Positions 8,069 through 15,519 of a stretch of DNA of 41,904 bases are shown here, in pieces; within the stretch, counting starts at the first letter, position 1; the number at the start of each line of letters is the position of its first letter. The translations under genes and the position numbers were made by a program. Source of the DNA: a virus; IMG/VR virus record IMGVR_UViG_3300046517_000498, positions 1-41,904 of that record. One strand, 5' to 3'. Below the pieces are notes generated by a model. It searched no databases, had not been told where the DNA came from, and was given only the letters and a program-made list of their open reading frames with translations.

Positions 8069-9333
8069 CAGTGCGCCGACTCCGTGATCCAGACCGAGCA
8101 GCCCGTCATGATCGGCAGAAACGTGTCCGACGTCACGATGCGAACGACCGGATAGCGGCCCTGACCGACGATGTTCACATACGCCCGAGTGAGATAGCGC
8201 CCTTCACGTCCAGCGTTCATCAGGCGCTCGTTGCTCCACGTCTTCCCGTGGTCCCAGCTCACCTGGAGCATGAACTTCGGTTCACCGAGCGGATCGTCCA
8301 CGATGCCCGTTCCGGGTTGGAACTGGACTTCGAGCCGAGAGATCGTCTGGCGCTCATTGCCGGTGCTGACCGGAATCGGCACGGTGCGCTCGCGGCGAAT
8401 CGGCATCGTCGCGGCTGTGCCGACGAAGACGTTCTGGTCTGGTGCTCCGCTCCATGCGAAGAATGGACACGAGAACGGCACTTCAGATGGAGACCCCGAA
8501 TCGGTCGGGATAGTGAAGGAGTCGAGCAGCGCCCCGCTCGCCACATCGAACTGCCAGAACTTGGTCGTCGCGCTCGTGATGTCGTTGAACGTTCTGGCCC
8601 AAAACACACTTGACGAGGCCAGATCGATAGCTAACCGCGTCGGACTCGCCTCGTGCGTGATGCCTGTGAGCACGTAGGACTTCAGCAGCGTCCCAGATTC
8701 ATCGTAGCGGCGCACGGTGAACACAGGGCCAGCTGTCTGCGCGATGATGATGAACTGGTTCGTGCCAGGCAACCGGAGCATATCTTGGCCCCAGTCCGTT
8801 CCGGCCACGCCGGCGATGAGCGTGCCGCCAGCCGTGTCGCTGCCCAGGTTCCACTTGCTAATGGCCTGAGCGCCGAGATTGTAAGTCGAATAGAAGAATG
8901 TCGATCCATCCTCAGACAGACACAGAATGAGTGGAGCACCGTTCGTAATGTGCCACGTGGTTCCACCCGTCACTCCGGTATCAGAAAACGACCGGACATC
9001 CGTATTGACACCATTCGGAACGCTGGCGTAGAACGTCGAGACGTAATCCGACGTCATGCCCTGCCGCACGCTCCACGCCGAACTCGGCGTGAACGGCACG
9101 GCCGTGCCTCGGAGCGACAGCGACGGGTTGTAGATCGGAATCGACGTGATGTGGGTCGTGATGCCCTTGTCGCCCACACAGAAGATGCCGTTGGATAGAA
9201 TCGCGCCGACTTCGCCAGTGCCGAGCGTGAGTCCTCCGGCGATGAACGCTCCATCAGTCGAGCTAATGGTCGCTCCGCCGTTGGTATCCGTCTCGTTCGG
9301 CACGATGATGACGCCGGGGCCGAAGGACGCCAT
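8068..9333 (-). CDS. Tail-hub C-terminal module with inserted N-terminal domain
   Basis: 421 residues in two parts. Residues 1-310 have strand-rich, propeller-like repeats (FTVRRYDESGTLLKSYVL; KFWQFDVASGALLDSF) that I do not assign to a family. Residues 311-421 (PIRRERTVPIP, MLQVSWDHGKTWSNERLM, GRYLTRA, VVRIVTSD) match the C-terminal domain of P22 gp10-like packaged-DNA stabilisation/tail-hub proteins. That domain is missing from the gene upstream, which ends where it should begin. The two genes overlap by one base (TAATG). The gp10 equivalent is therefore probably made of two chains. Confidence 0.7.
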   Translation of the reverse strand: MASFGPGVIIVPNETDTNGGATISSTDGAFIAGGLTLGTGEVGAILSNGIFCVGDKGITTHITSIPIYNPSLSLRGTAVPFTPSSAWSVRQGMTSDYVSTFYASVPNGVNTDVRSFSDTGVTGGTTWHITNGAPLILCLSEDGSTFFYSTYNLGAQAISKWNLGSDTAGGTLIAGVAGTDWGQDMLRLPGTNQFIIIAQTAGPVFTVRRYDESGTLLKSYVLTGITHEASPTRLAIDLASSSVFWARTFNDITSATTKFWQFDVASGALLDSFTIPTDSGSPSEVPFSCPFFAWSGAPDQNVFVGTAATMPIRRERTVPIPVSTGNERQTISRLEVQFQPGTGIVDDPLGEPKFMLQVSWDHGKTWSNERLMNAGREGRYLTRAYVNIVGQGRYPVVRIVTSDTFLPIMTGCSVWITESAH

Positions 9334-10472
9334 TATGGGTTCACGTCCGTCAGAATCACGTCCATCTCGTACTGGTCGAGCGACATTTCGTAAATCGCGC
9401 CGCTTTGCCGGTCCTGCACGAGGTGCTTGCCGAAGGCGTAGGCGTGCGCCACGCCGAGGTCAGGAACGTAGCGCATGTACTTCTGGTCGTACAGGCCGCG
9501 CTCGTGCCAGAGGTCGGTCGTGACGTCGTAGACCGGCGTCGTTTCCAGACCGGGCACGTAGAGGAGATAGAAGGCGTGGCCTTGTTGCGAGTAGGCCCAG
9601 GCTCGAGCGCCGGCGACCGAAGGCGCACGACGCAGAAGATTCGAGATCGACGGCGTGGATACCACTCTCCAGTCGTAGCCGTCCGCGCGGATGACTTCAA
9701 GTGACCCGTCATCGTTGGAGCCGACGCACATGAGGGCGTTGTCGATCGCCGCGAGCGAGTAGACGGCCGCCGTGCCCCAGCGTGGCAGCGTGCCTGGAAT
9801 CGGCGCGAGCGGGAAGTCTGCCGCGCCGATGTCGGCCCAGACTTCCGTATTCTTCGAGCCGACGAACCAGACCTTGCCGTTGATGGCCGCGCCGTTCTGG
9901 ATGTCGTCCACGGTGAGCGAGAGCTGCTGCGTGCCGCCCTGTAAGATGTTCCACAAGGTGCCGTCAAAGAGGTTCGACAGCGAGAACTGCGGCGAGTTCT
10001 GCCGGATGGCTCCGAAGTAGCCATCGAGGTAGAAGCACGACACGGCCGGAAATGGGAACTCCGGCTGGCTCGAGACGTCCGTGAAGGCCGAAGTGATGAG
10101 GTCAAGGATGTAGCCAGACCCACCCGAGACGGCCATCAGTTGATGGCCCTGCTCGTTGCCGTTCGAGGCCATGCTGCCAGGATTCGCGTCCACGTTCACG
10201 ACGCCACGCACCGTAAACGTCTGCTGCGGGAACACTTCACACAGGAGCGGACCCGACATCGCCCAGCAGCGTCCGTCCTGCGCGAAGATGCCACGCCCTG
10301 GCCCGCTGGGGAGATCGAGCCAGAGTTTGTAGCCGGGCGTGTTGATGAGTGAGGCGACCGAGCCCGTGCGCTGCGCGGCTTCGGGATACAGATTGATCGC
10401 CCGATACAACCCCTGCACGTTCGCATACGGCGGAAACGACCCGCCCACGAAGTTCGGAATCGGCGCGGCCAT
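9333..10472 (-). CDS. P22 gp10-like tail hub protein, N-terminal portion
   Basis: 379 residues from ATG 10472, which overlaps the connector gene stop as TAATG; an open frame continues upstream but is not used. Motifs fit gp10-like packaged-DNA stabilisation proteins: an early YRAINLYPE...TPGYKLW, then FSLSNLFDGTLWN, GKVWFVGSKNTEVW, and near the end VTTDLWHERGLYD and GKHLVQDRQSGAIYEMSLDQY. Such proteins extend the portal channel below the gp4-like connector. The chain stops soon after IYEMSLDQY, about 100 residues short of P22 gp10 (472 residues). The missing C-terminal module is on the next gene. Confidence 0.8.
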   Translation of the reverse strand: MAAPIPNFVGGSFPPYANVQGLYRAINLYPEAAQRTGSVASLINTPGYKLWLDLPSGPGRGIFAQDGRCWAMSGPLLCEVFPQQTFTVRGVVNVDANPGSMASNGNEQGHQLMAVSGGSGYILDLITSAFTDVSSQPEFPFPAVSCFYLDGYFGAIRQNSPQFSLSNLFDGTLWNILQGGTQQLSLTVDDIQNGAAINGKVWFVGSKNTEVWADIGAADFPLAPIPGTLPRWGTAAVYSLAAIDNALMCVGSNDDGSLEVIRADGYDWRVVSTPSISNLLRRAPSVAGARAWAYSQQGHAFYLLYVPGLETTPVYDVTTDLWHERGLYDQKYMRYVPDLGVAHAYAFGKHLVQDRQSGAIYEMSLDQYEMDVILTDVNP

Positions 10473-11233
10473 TACGGCTGGAACAGGCCCGACCGATAGT
10501 TGTAGGTCGTCTGGTTGAAGGACCGATTGACCGGCATGCCACTGTCGCGCGTGACGAGCCGCGGCGTGGCGTAGTTGTTCGCGAAGATGCGGTGCCTCGC
10601 TTCGAGCGCCTTCTTCATGAGCCGAGGATCCGGCGGCTTGCCGTAGATGCCCTGCAAGTCCTCCGCGAGCGTCAGCGTCATCGCGTCTTGGTAGCCTGGC
10701 GGCATCGAGAACGTCGAGTTCAGCGTCAGGTTCGCGAGAACAATTGGGGCTTCGATCTCGAAGCCATACGACACGCTCGGCACCGGCCACAAGTTCACGA
10801 CGCCATTCGGCCATGCCGGCGAGTAGTAGAGGTCTGTCGGAAACGTCGTGTTGATGCCGCGGATCGGATTGGCGAGCCACCACTGGTCGTCGCGGATATT
10901 CACCGGGACGCGCACAGTTGGGCTCACGTTGTTCAGGACGACGTTCGCGCCCAGGATGATGTTGGGCCGCTGCGTGATGGGGGCGCTGGTGATGACATCG
11001 ACCGCCCAATCCCCGCTCGGTCCAATCGTCGGACTGCCATTGCTGGGAATGAGGATGAAGTTCAGAAAGTCGACGTTGAAGACGGCTTCGCGCTCGGCGT
11101 TGAAGTTGTCGATGAGGCGGCCAAGCTTGCCGATGACGATCGCCGCGTCGTCCGCGCCAATCGTATCGACGCCACTGAGCGCCCCAATCTCAAGCAGCGC
11201 GTCCCGACAGAGCGTGCGTCCGGTAATCGCCAT
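10472..11233 (-). CDS. P22 gp4-like head-tail connector / tail accessory factor
   Basis: 253 residues. The start (MAITGRTLCRDALLEIGAL, then LGRLIDNFNAEREAVFNVDF), the central IGPSGDW segment, and the C-terminal PPGYQDAMTLTLAEDLQGIYG all follow the gp4-like tail accessory family. That protein binds the portal after DNA packaging and receives the tail hub. It is longer than P22 gp4 (166 residues) but typical of the wider family. It directly precedes the gp10-like gene with a one-base overlap, the same order as in P22. Confidence 0.75.
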   Translation of the reverse strand: MAITGRTLCRDALLEIGALSGVDTIGADDAAIVIGKLGRLIDNFNAEREAVFNVDFLNFILIPSNGSPTIGPSGDWAVDVITSAPITQRPNIILGANVVLNNVSPTVRVPVNIRDDQWWLANPIRGINTTFPTDLYYSPAWPNGVVNLWPVPSVSYGFEIEAPIVLANLTLNSTFSMPPGYQDAMTLTLAEDLQGIYGKPPDPRLMKKALEARHRIFANNYATPRLVTRDSGMPVNRSFNQTTYNYRSGLFQP

Positions 11234-11234
11234 G

Positions 11235-12401
11235 TTAGAGCCCCATGACCGCGATGTTCATGCACTGCGGGAACCCAGAGGTCGCCCCGCTCCAGATGAG
11301 CCGTGTCCGCGTTCCGGTGACAGTATACGCGCCTGATCCGGCCGTGAGGGTGTAGGCCGTGACATCCTCGGACCCGAGCGTCAGGAATGTCGACGCAGGC
11401 ACTTGGTTGTTGTATTCCGACGTGATCCAATCCGTTGATCGCAGGACGTTCGAGACTTTGACTTCGTCCAGCAACCCAGCATACAAGCCGAACACACCCA
11501 CATTCCCCGCGTCATTGCCAGCAGTGAGCGCAATGGATGAGGACCCCCCAAAGGCCCCGAGCGCCGTGCCGACCGCCGCCAAGGTGGCGTCCAGATACAA
11601 CGTCGGAACCTGCGTGCCGCTATTCCACGTGCCGACCAACTGGTGCCATTGGCCGTCGGCCACGCTGACGAAGTAATGCGCTTGAACACTGGCGCCGTTC
11701 ACGCCCCAAAAGAGGCCGTCGCCACCGAAGTGGGTCTGGGTGAGTTCAAACGCGAAGGTGCCGACGCCGTTGTTGATGCCGATGATGAAGCCATCCGCAT
11801 CGACGGAGACTTTGATCCAACAGGAGGCCGTGAACGACCCGGCAAAGTTCCAATCGGCACTCGCCCCGAAGCTGAGTTTGTTGGTGCCCGTGCCTGAAAA
11901 ACTGGCCGCGCCATCGGTGTTGCCGACCGACGGCGTGGGCCCGCTGATCGCCCCATCATGGGCATTGGCCGTTGAATCCTTCGCGGCGAGCGTCGTGCCA
12001 TTCGGCAGATGCCAGACGCCTTTGAAGGCGCTGTTCCAGGTGCCATTCACGTCGCCTTGGAACGTCGTGACCGAGGCATCGCCGTAGGCGAGATAGAACA
12101 CCGTATCGGCCGTGTGCGACAGCGTCGGAATCTTCACCCACGCGACGAGTGACCCCGTCGTGCCGTCGTAGGATTCGACTTCCCAACTGAGCGCCGTCGA
12201 GAGCACCGCATTGCTGAAGAAGGCGAGATCGGCCGGAACAGTCTGGCCATTGGAGGTCGTCGTGTTGTTAACGTGACCGCCACTGGAGACGAGCGCCAAG
12301 GTCGCATTCGTCACGCGCACGAGCACGGGGAAGTCCGTCGAGTTCGTGGACCCACATTGCGCGTGATCCACGGTCAGCGAACGTTTGTAGAGATACGCCA
12401 T
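11235..12401 (-). CDS. DUF2341/LamG lectin-like virion protein
   Basis: 388 residues from ATG 12401 (TAATG overlap with the gene upstream). Residues of about 20-110 resemble DUF2341 (TDFPVLVRV...ADLAFF...WEVESYDGTTGSLVAWVKIP). Residues of about 130-330 form a LamG/concanavalin-A-like lectin domain (GVWHLPNG, FTASCWIKV, WHQLVGTWN, LLDEVKVSN). The last 40 residues (TLTAGSGAYTVTGTR, then FPQCMNIAVMGL) closely match the C-terminus of the gene just upstream. A sugar-binding virion decoration or host adhesion protein is likely. Confidence 0.75.
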   Translation of the reverse strand: MAYLYKRSLTVDHAQCGSTNSTDFPVLVRVTNATLALVSSGGHVNNTTTSNGQTVPADLAFFSNAVLSTALSWEVESYDGTTGSLVAWVKIPTLSHTADTVFYLAYGDASVTTFQGDVNGTWNSAFKGVWHLPNGTTLAAKDSTANAHDGAISGPTPSVGNTDGAASFSGTGTNKLSFGASADWNFAGSFTASCWIKVSVDADGFIIGINNGVGTFAFELTQTHFGGDGLFWGVNGASVQAHYFVSVADGQWHQLVGTWNSGTQVPTLYLDATLAAVGTALGAFGGSSSIALTAGNDAGNVGVFGLYAGLLDEVKVSNVLRSTDWITSEYNNQVPASTFLTLGSEDVTAYTLTAGSGAYTVTGTRTRLIWSGATSGFPQCMNIAVMGL

Positions 12402-13273
12402 TACAGACCCATCACCGCGATGTTCAAGCACTGGGGGAAGTTACCGGTCACGGGCGGAGCGCCGCTCCAGCGAAGTGTGGCCCGTGTGCCAGTGATGAGA
12501 TACGACCCCGAGAGCGCCGTGATCGTGTAGTGCGTATGGATCGCCGCTGTCAGCGTGGCTGCGGTGCCGGTGACGAGATACGATCCGCTATCCGCGGTGA
12601 TCTTGCGCGTGACCGGGAAGGTCACCGCCGTGCCGGTCACGGCGTAAGACCCCGCGTCAGCCGTCAGCGTGTAGGCCGTGCCCCCGCCGCCGCCCTTGAA
12701 CACCGCGTTGCAGATGCCAGACGCCGCAGTTGAAAAACCCGACCAGATCGGGTTTTGCGCCGTGGCCGAGGCTTGGATGAGATACGCCAGTCCTGATCCG
12801 AAGTTCGAGCCGCCCGCAACCGCCACTTGGTCACTAATGGTGTAGCCGCTGCCAATCGTCAGTCCATTAGGGCCTCCGCCAATCCCGCTAATCATCAGGT
12901 TGGCCGCAGTCGAGGGCGTCAGTGACCCGCCACTGCCTCCACTCCCCGTATCAGCCACGTTCGACGCGCCCGTCTCCACGTCGAAGGCGGAGAACGAATC
13001 GTGCGCCTCAATACAGGCCGACGACAGATTCGCTCCGCCCGAATCCTGAAAGGTGTGGAGGGTGCCGACAATAGGATTGGACACATACCAGATCGCCTGC
13101 GAGCTACCGAATTGCCCCGTCTGCGGTGTGAGTTGCGTCCACGTATTGCTCTTGCTGTCCTGCATGCCCGTGCCGGTGGTGAGCACCGCCACGAGCAACG
13201 TCGCGCCGCTGGTGTTGACCGCAGCAGAGACGTTCCCGGCCCCCGCGAACGAGGTGTGGGCAATCAGGGCCAT
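12401..13273 (-). CDS. Beta-repeat virion protein with shared C-terminal tag
   Basis: 290 residues. Residues 1-195 form a strand-rich domain with DSKSNTWTQLTP and AIWYVSNPIVGTLHTF, of a type common in phage and metagenome proteins of unknown role. A glycine stretch (194-198) leads to three tandem repeats of about 25 residues built on xxTAxxGSYxVTGTxxT (201-220, 224-241, 249-267). The chain ends with RWSGAPPVTGNFPQCLNIAVMGL. The neighbour at 11235-12401 ends in the same way, so the C-terminal unit is probably a docking or assembly tag. Confidence 0.65.
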   Translation of the reverse strand: MALIAHTSFAGAGNVSAAVNTSGATLLVAVLTTGTGMQDSKSNTWTQLTPQTGQFGSSQAIWYVSNPIVGTLHTFQDSGGANLSSACIEAHDSFSAFDVETGASNVADTGSGGSGGSLTPSTAANLMISGIGGGPNGLTIGSGYTISDQVAVAGGSNFGSGLAYLIQASATAQNPIWSGFSTAASGICNAVFKGGGGGTAYTLTADAGSYAVTGTAVTFPVTRKITADSGSYLVTGTAATLTAAIHTHYTITALSGSYLITGTRATLRWSGAPPVTGNFPQCLNIAVMGL

Positions 13274-13293
13274 ACGCTGAGACCGTCAGGCGT

Positions 13294-13617
13294 TCAAATC
13301 TTGAGCTTCGCGCACGCTTGCTCAATCGCCGTGCTGACGTGATCGACACTCGCATCGGTCGTGATCTTCCCGTTAAGCGAGTTCAACTCGTCATAGATGC
13401 CACGCGCCGTCGCCGCGTTCGGTGCCCCCACGGCCGACTGGATGATCGCGTAATCGGCATCCTGCGAGCCGTCGCCGCCCGTGCCGATGATCATCTGCTG
13501 GAAGGTGAGGAGAAGATCGGCCAGTGCGCTCTTTCCGCCTTTGATCCCGGTGATGGCCGACTGAATGAACTTGCCATGCGTGCTCGTGCTCGGGTTGTAC
13601 TGGAGATAGCCGTTCAT
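13294..13617 (-). CDS. Small virion-region protein, hypothetical
   Basis: 107 residues, mostly helical (GKSALADLLLTFQQMIIGTGG; AIEQACAKLKI at the end). GGAGGA lies about seven bases upstream of ATG 13617. It sits in the row of small virion proteins between the coat gene and the tail genes. I do not recognise the family; a head or neck accessory is plausible from position only. Confidence 0.55.
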   Translation of the reverse strand: MNGYLQYNPSTSTHGKFIQSAITGIKGGKSALADLLLTFQQMIIGTGGDGSQDADYAIIQSAVGAPNAATARGIYDELNSLNGKITTDASVDHVSTAIEQACAKLKI

Positions 13618-13700
13618 CGGACGATCCTCCGTGAAAAGACACCACGGACGATCGCCGAGGTGTTGGTCAGAGTGAGTGAGGCGCTGAAGGCGGACGCCAT
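13614..13700 (-). CDS. Possible 28-residue microprotein
   Basis: ATG 13700 begins a 28-residue ORF (MASAFSASLTLTNTSAIVRG...) whose TGA overlaps the next ATG as ATGA. It starts 7 bases after the preceding stop. No clear ribosome site is seen, and the region also carries the ribosome site of the next gene. It may be only an intercistronic spacer. Confidence 0.3.
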   Translation of the reverse strand: MASAFSASLTLTNTSAIVRGVFSRRIVR

Positions 13701-13707
13701 CAGCGGA

Positions 13708-14142
13708 CTATGCGAGCGTGAACAGGCTGGTCGAGAAGTCTACCGTGAAGGTGTCCCCGTCCTGCAATGTGATGGACGACCCGTAATCCCAGTAGGCGAT
13801 GAGCGGCCCACCGGACGCGGTCGAATCGTAGAGCACCGCGTATTGCAGCGGCCCAATCGTGCCGCCCGAGGCCGTGAACACGATGTCGGTGCCGACGACC
13901 GTGAGGGTGCCGCCTGACGCCGTGCCGACGTTCGTGGCCGACGCGCCGCCCGCCGAATAGCCGTTGTGCGCGGTAATCTCGGTGATGTCAGCCAAGACCG
14001 TGTTCGTCGCCACGTTCGGGGCCGTGTTCGTCAGCGCCACCTTGAGCGTGTCAGCCGTGGACCCGGCCGTGCCGAGGATGTCCACGATCTTGCCGCCGAG
14101 CGTCCCGGCGAAGCTCTGATACTTGACGTAAGCGGAGGACAT
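13708..14142 (-). CDS. Conserved small phage structural protein
   Basis: 144 residues. The pattern of DTLKVALTNTAPNVATNTVLADITEI, NGYSAGGASA, IGPLQYAVLYDSTASGGPLIAYWDYGSSITL and DGDTFTVDF is shared by a very common family of small phage virion-region proteins of unknown exact position. They usually sit between capsid and tail genes, as here. ATG 14142 is preceded by AAGGGG. Likely a decoration or minor structural protein. Confidence 0.7.
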   Translation of the reverse strand: MSSAYVKYQSFAGTLGGKIVDILGTAGSTADTLKVALTNTAPNVATNTVLADITEITAHNGYSAGGASATNVGTASGGTLTVVGTDIVFTASGGTIGPLQYAVLYDSTASGGPLIAYWDYGSSITLQDGDTFTVDFSTSLFTLA

Positions 14143-14151
14143 GCAGGCCCC

Positions 14152-14415
14152 TTAGACGCTGTAGAGCGCAACTAGATCAGTGGCGCTCGTGCTGCCAGAG
14201 TTCACACGCATGGCCGCGACTGGGATGATGGTGCCGGCGATGGCGCCGATGAGCGTGAACGTGTTGCCGTTCTGGCCGACGATGACGATGTCGCCGCCAC
14301 CGCCCACATAGATCGCGTCACAGAGCACTCGGCCGTCAGGACCGACAAAGTTCACCGTGTCCGATTTGGTGATGGGAACCCCAATGTTGTAACTGGGGTT
14401 GGAGGACATCGCCAT
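14152..14415 (-). CDS. Spike-base-like small structural protein
   Basis: 87 residues. The layout CDAIYVGGGGDIVIVGQNG, TFTLIGAIAGTIIPVAAMRV and STSATDLVALY matches small beta proteins annotated as spike base proteins in phages and gene transfer agents (Rcc01079-like). They are thought to form bases for head or tail spikes. A second ATG two codons in (14409) is an alternative start. Confidence in the family is moderate; no structure check was possible. Confidence 0.6.
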   Translation of the reverse strand: MAMSSNPSYNIGVPITKSDTVNFVGPDGRVLCDAIYVGGGGDIVIVGQNGNTFTLIGAIAGTIIPVAAMRVNSGSTSATDLVALYSV

Positions 14416-14419
14416 CGGA

Positions 14420-14812
14420 TTAGCTCACCGAAATGGCGGTGACGATTCCGTTCACCACCGTAATCGACGCGATGGTCGAGCCCGTTCCACTCGCGCCTGC
14501 GGTTGCGCCCACGTGATACGTCGCGGCGCGGCAGTCGCCCGAGAGGTTAACGCTCGTACCCGTTGCGACACCGAGCACCGGGGTCGTGAGCGACACAGAT
14601 GCCTTGATGGCGGTGACGCCGGTGTTGCCGATGGTCACGTCGCCCGTGATGGCCGTGTCGGTCGCGACGTTCCCGGAATTGCCGACGAGGAGATGGGCAC
14701 TCGTCAGTGTGCCGACCGGAGCGCCGGCATAGAGTTCCGTGAAGTTCGCGTTGAGCGCCAGGCGCGTGTCTTCAGTGAGCGCGCCGTCCTGTGTGATCGT
14801 CTGCTTGGCCAT
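14420..14812 (-). CDS. Fibre-like repeat protein
   Basis: 130 residues. An N-terminal helix (TEDTRLALNANFTELYAG) is followed by short strand repeats (TLTSAHLLVGNSGNVATDTAITGDVTIGN). These are typical of phage fibre or head-fibre proteins that trimerise. AGGAG lies eight bases upstream of ATG 14812. Since it lies among capsid-proximal genes, a head fibre or decoration role is possible. Confidence 0.6.
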   Translation of the reverse strand: MAKQTITQDGALTEDTRLALNANFTELYAGAPVGTLTSAHLLVGNSGNVATDTAITGDVTIGNTGVTAIKASVSLTTPVLGVATGTSVNLSGDCRAATYHVGATAGASGTGSTIASITVVNGIVTAISVS

Positions 14813-14820
14813 GATGACTC

Positions 14821-15033
14821 CTACGTCTTGCGCGGTCGGCCCGGCTTGCGCTTCACAGGCTCCGCATCGGTTTCTGGTTCAATCACGACGTCCGCAGACG
14901 CCGACTCAGGCTCCGGCAGAGCAACATGCCCTGCCGGAGTGAGCACATACCATCCATCCTTGAGCGCAGCGGCGACGTCTGTGTCCTCGAAGACCCGATG
15001 GACGCCGACGCCGCGGTAGAGGATGGCTGCCAT
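14821..15033 (-). CDS. Small protein with C-terminal AT-hook-like motif
   Basis: 70 residues. The N-terminus (ILYRGVGVHRVFEDTDVAAALKDGWYV) resembles short virion-region proteins of many phages. The middle is acidic. The last residues, VKRKPGRPRKT, match the AT-hook core (GRP flanked by basic residues), which binds the minor groove of AT-rich DNA. It overlaps the preceding gene as TAATG. A DNA-contacting capsid protein is possible, but the basic tail could also bind other partners. Confidence 0.6.
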   Translation of the reverse strand: MAAILYRGVGVHRVFEDTDVAAALKDGWYVLTPAGHVALPEPESASADVVIEPETDAEPVKRKPGRPRKT

Positions 15034-15506
15034 TAGAACGTGAACGCGCCGAGCGAGTAGACCGTGTAGGCCGCCGTGCCGCCCTTGATGTCCACGTTCG
15101 TCAACTGCACCAGGAAGCGCCGGCCGGTGTTCTGGGCCAGCGTGTAGGTGCCGGTCGCCGGCGAGTACGTGAAGAGCGTCCCGCCCGTGCCTGCCACGAC
15201 CGTGATGATCTCGCTCGCATCCGCGATGTTCACGAGATCCCAGTAGAACGACTGGCCCACCGCCGCGCCCGGCATGGCCGCGACGAGGTTGTTGGCCGTG
15301 TCGAGCGTGTCGTTGGAGGCGCCGGTCGGATCGTGCAGCACGAGGCCGCCGAGCATCTGCGCGGCCGTGATCGTCTTGGTCGTGCCGGCCACGACCGTCG
15401 TGACGGTCGTCGTGGGCAGCGGAATGCCGCCCATCGTGGGTTCGCCGCGGAGCGGGCTGAAGCCCGTGCCGAAGGGGGTTGCGGTTGCGCTGGACTGAGT
15501 CGCCAT
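15033..15506 (-). CDS. Small capsid-proximal structural protein
   Basis: 157 residues directly downstream of the coat gene, with GAGGAG eight bases before ATG 15506. It is beta-rich, with GGLVLHDPTGASNDTLDTANNLVAAMPGAAVGQSFYWDLVN followed by a strand-rich end. The pattern is common in small phage proteins after the coat gene and suggests a decoration protein. No experimental family is assigned. Confidence 0.6.
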   Translation of the reverse strand: MATQSSATATPFGTGFSPLRGEPTMGGIPLPTTTVTTVVAGTTKTITAAQMLGGLVLHDPTGASNDTLDTANNLVAAMPGAAVGQSFYWDLVNIADASEIITVVAGTGGTLFTYSPATGTYTLAQNTGRRFLVQLTNVDIKGGTAAYTVYSLGAFTF

Positions 15507-15519
15507 GTCTGATTCTCCT

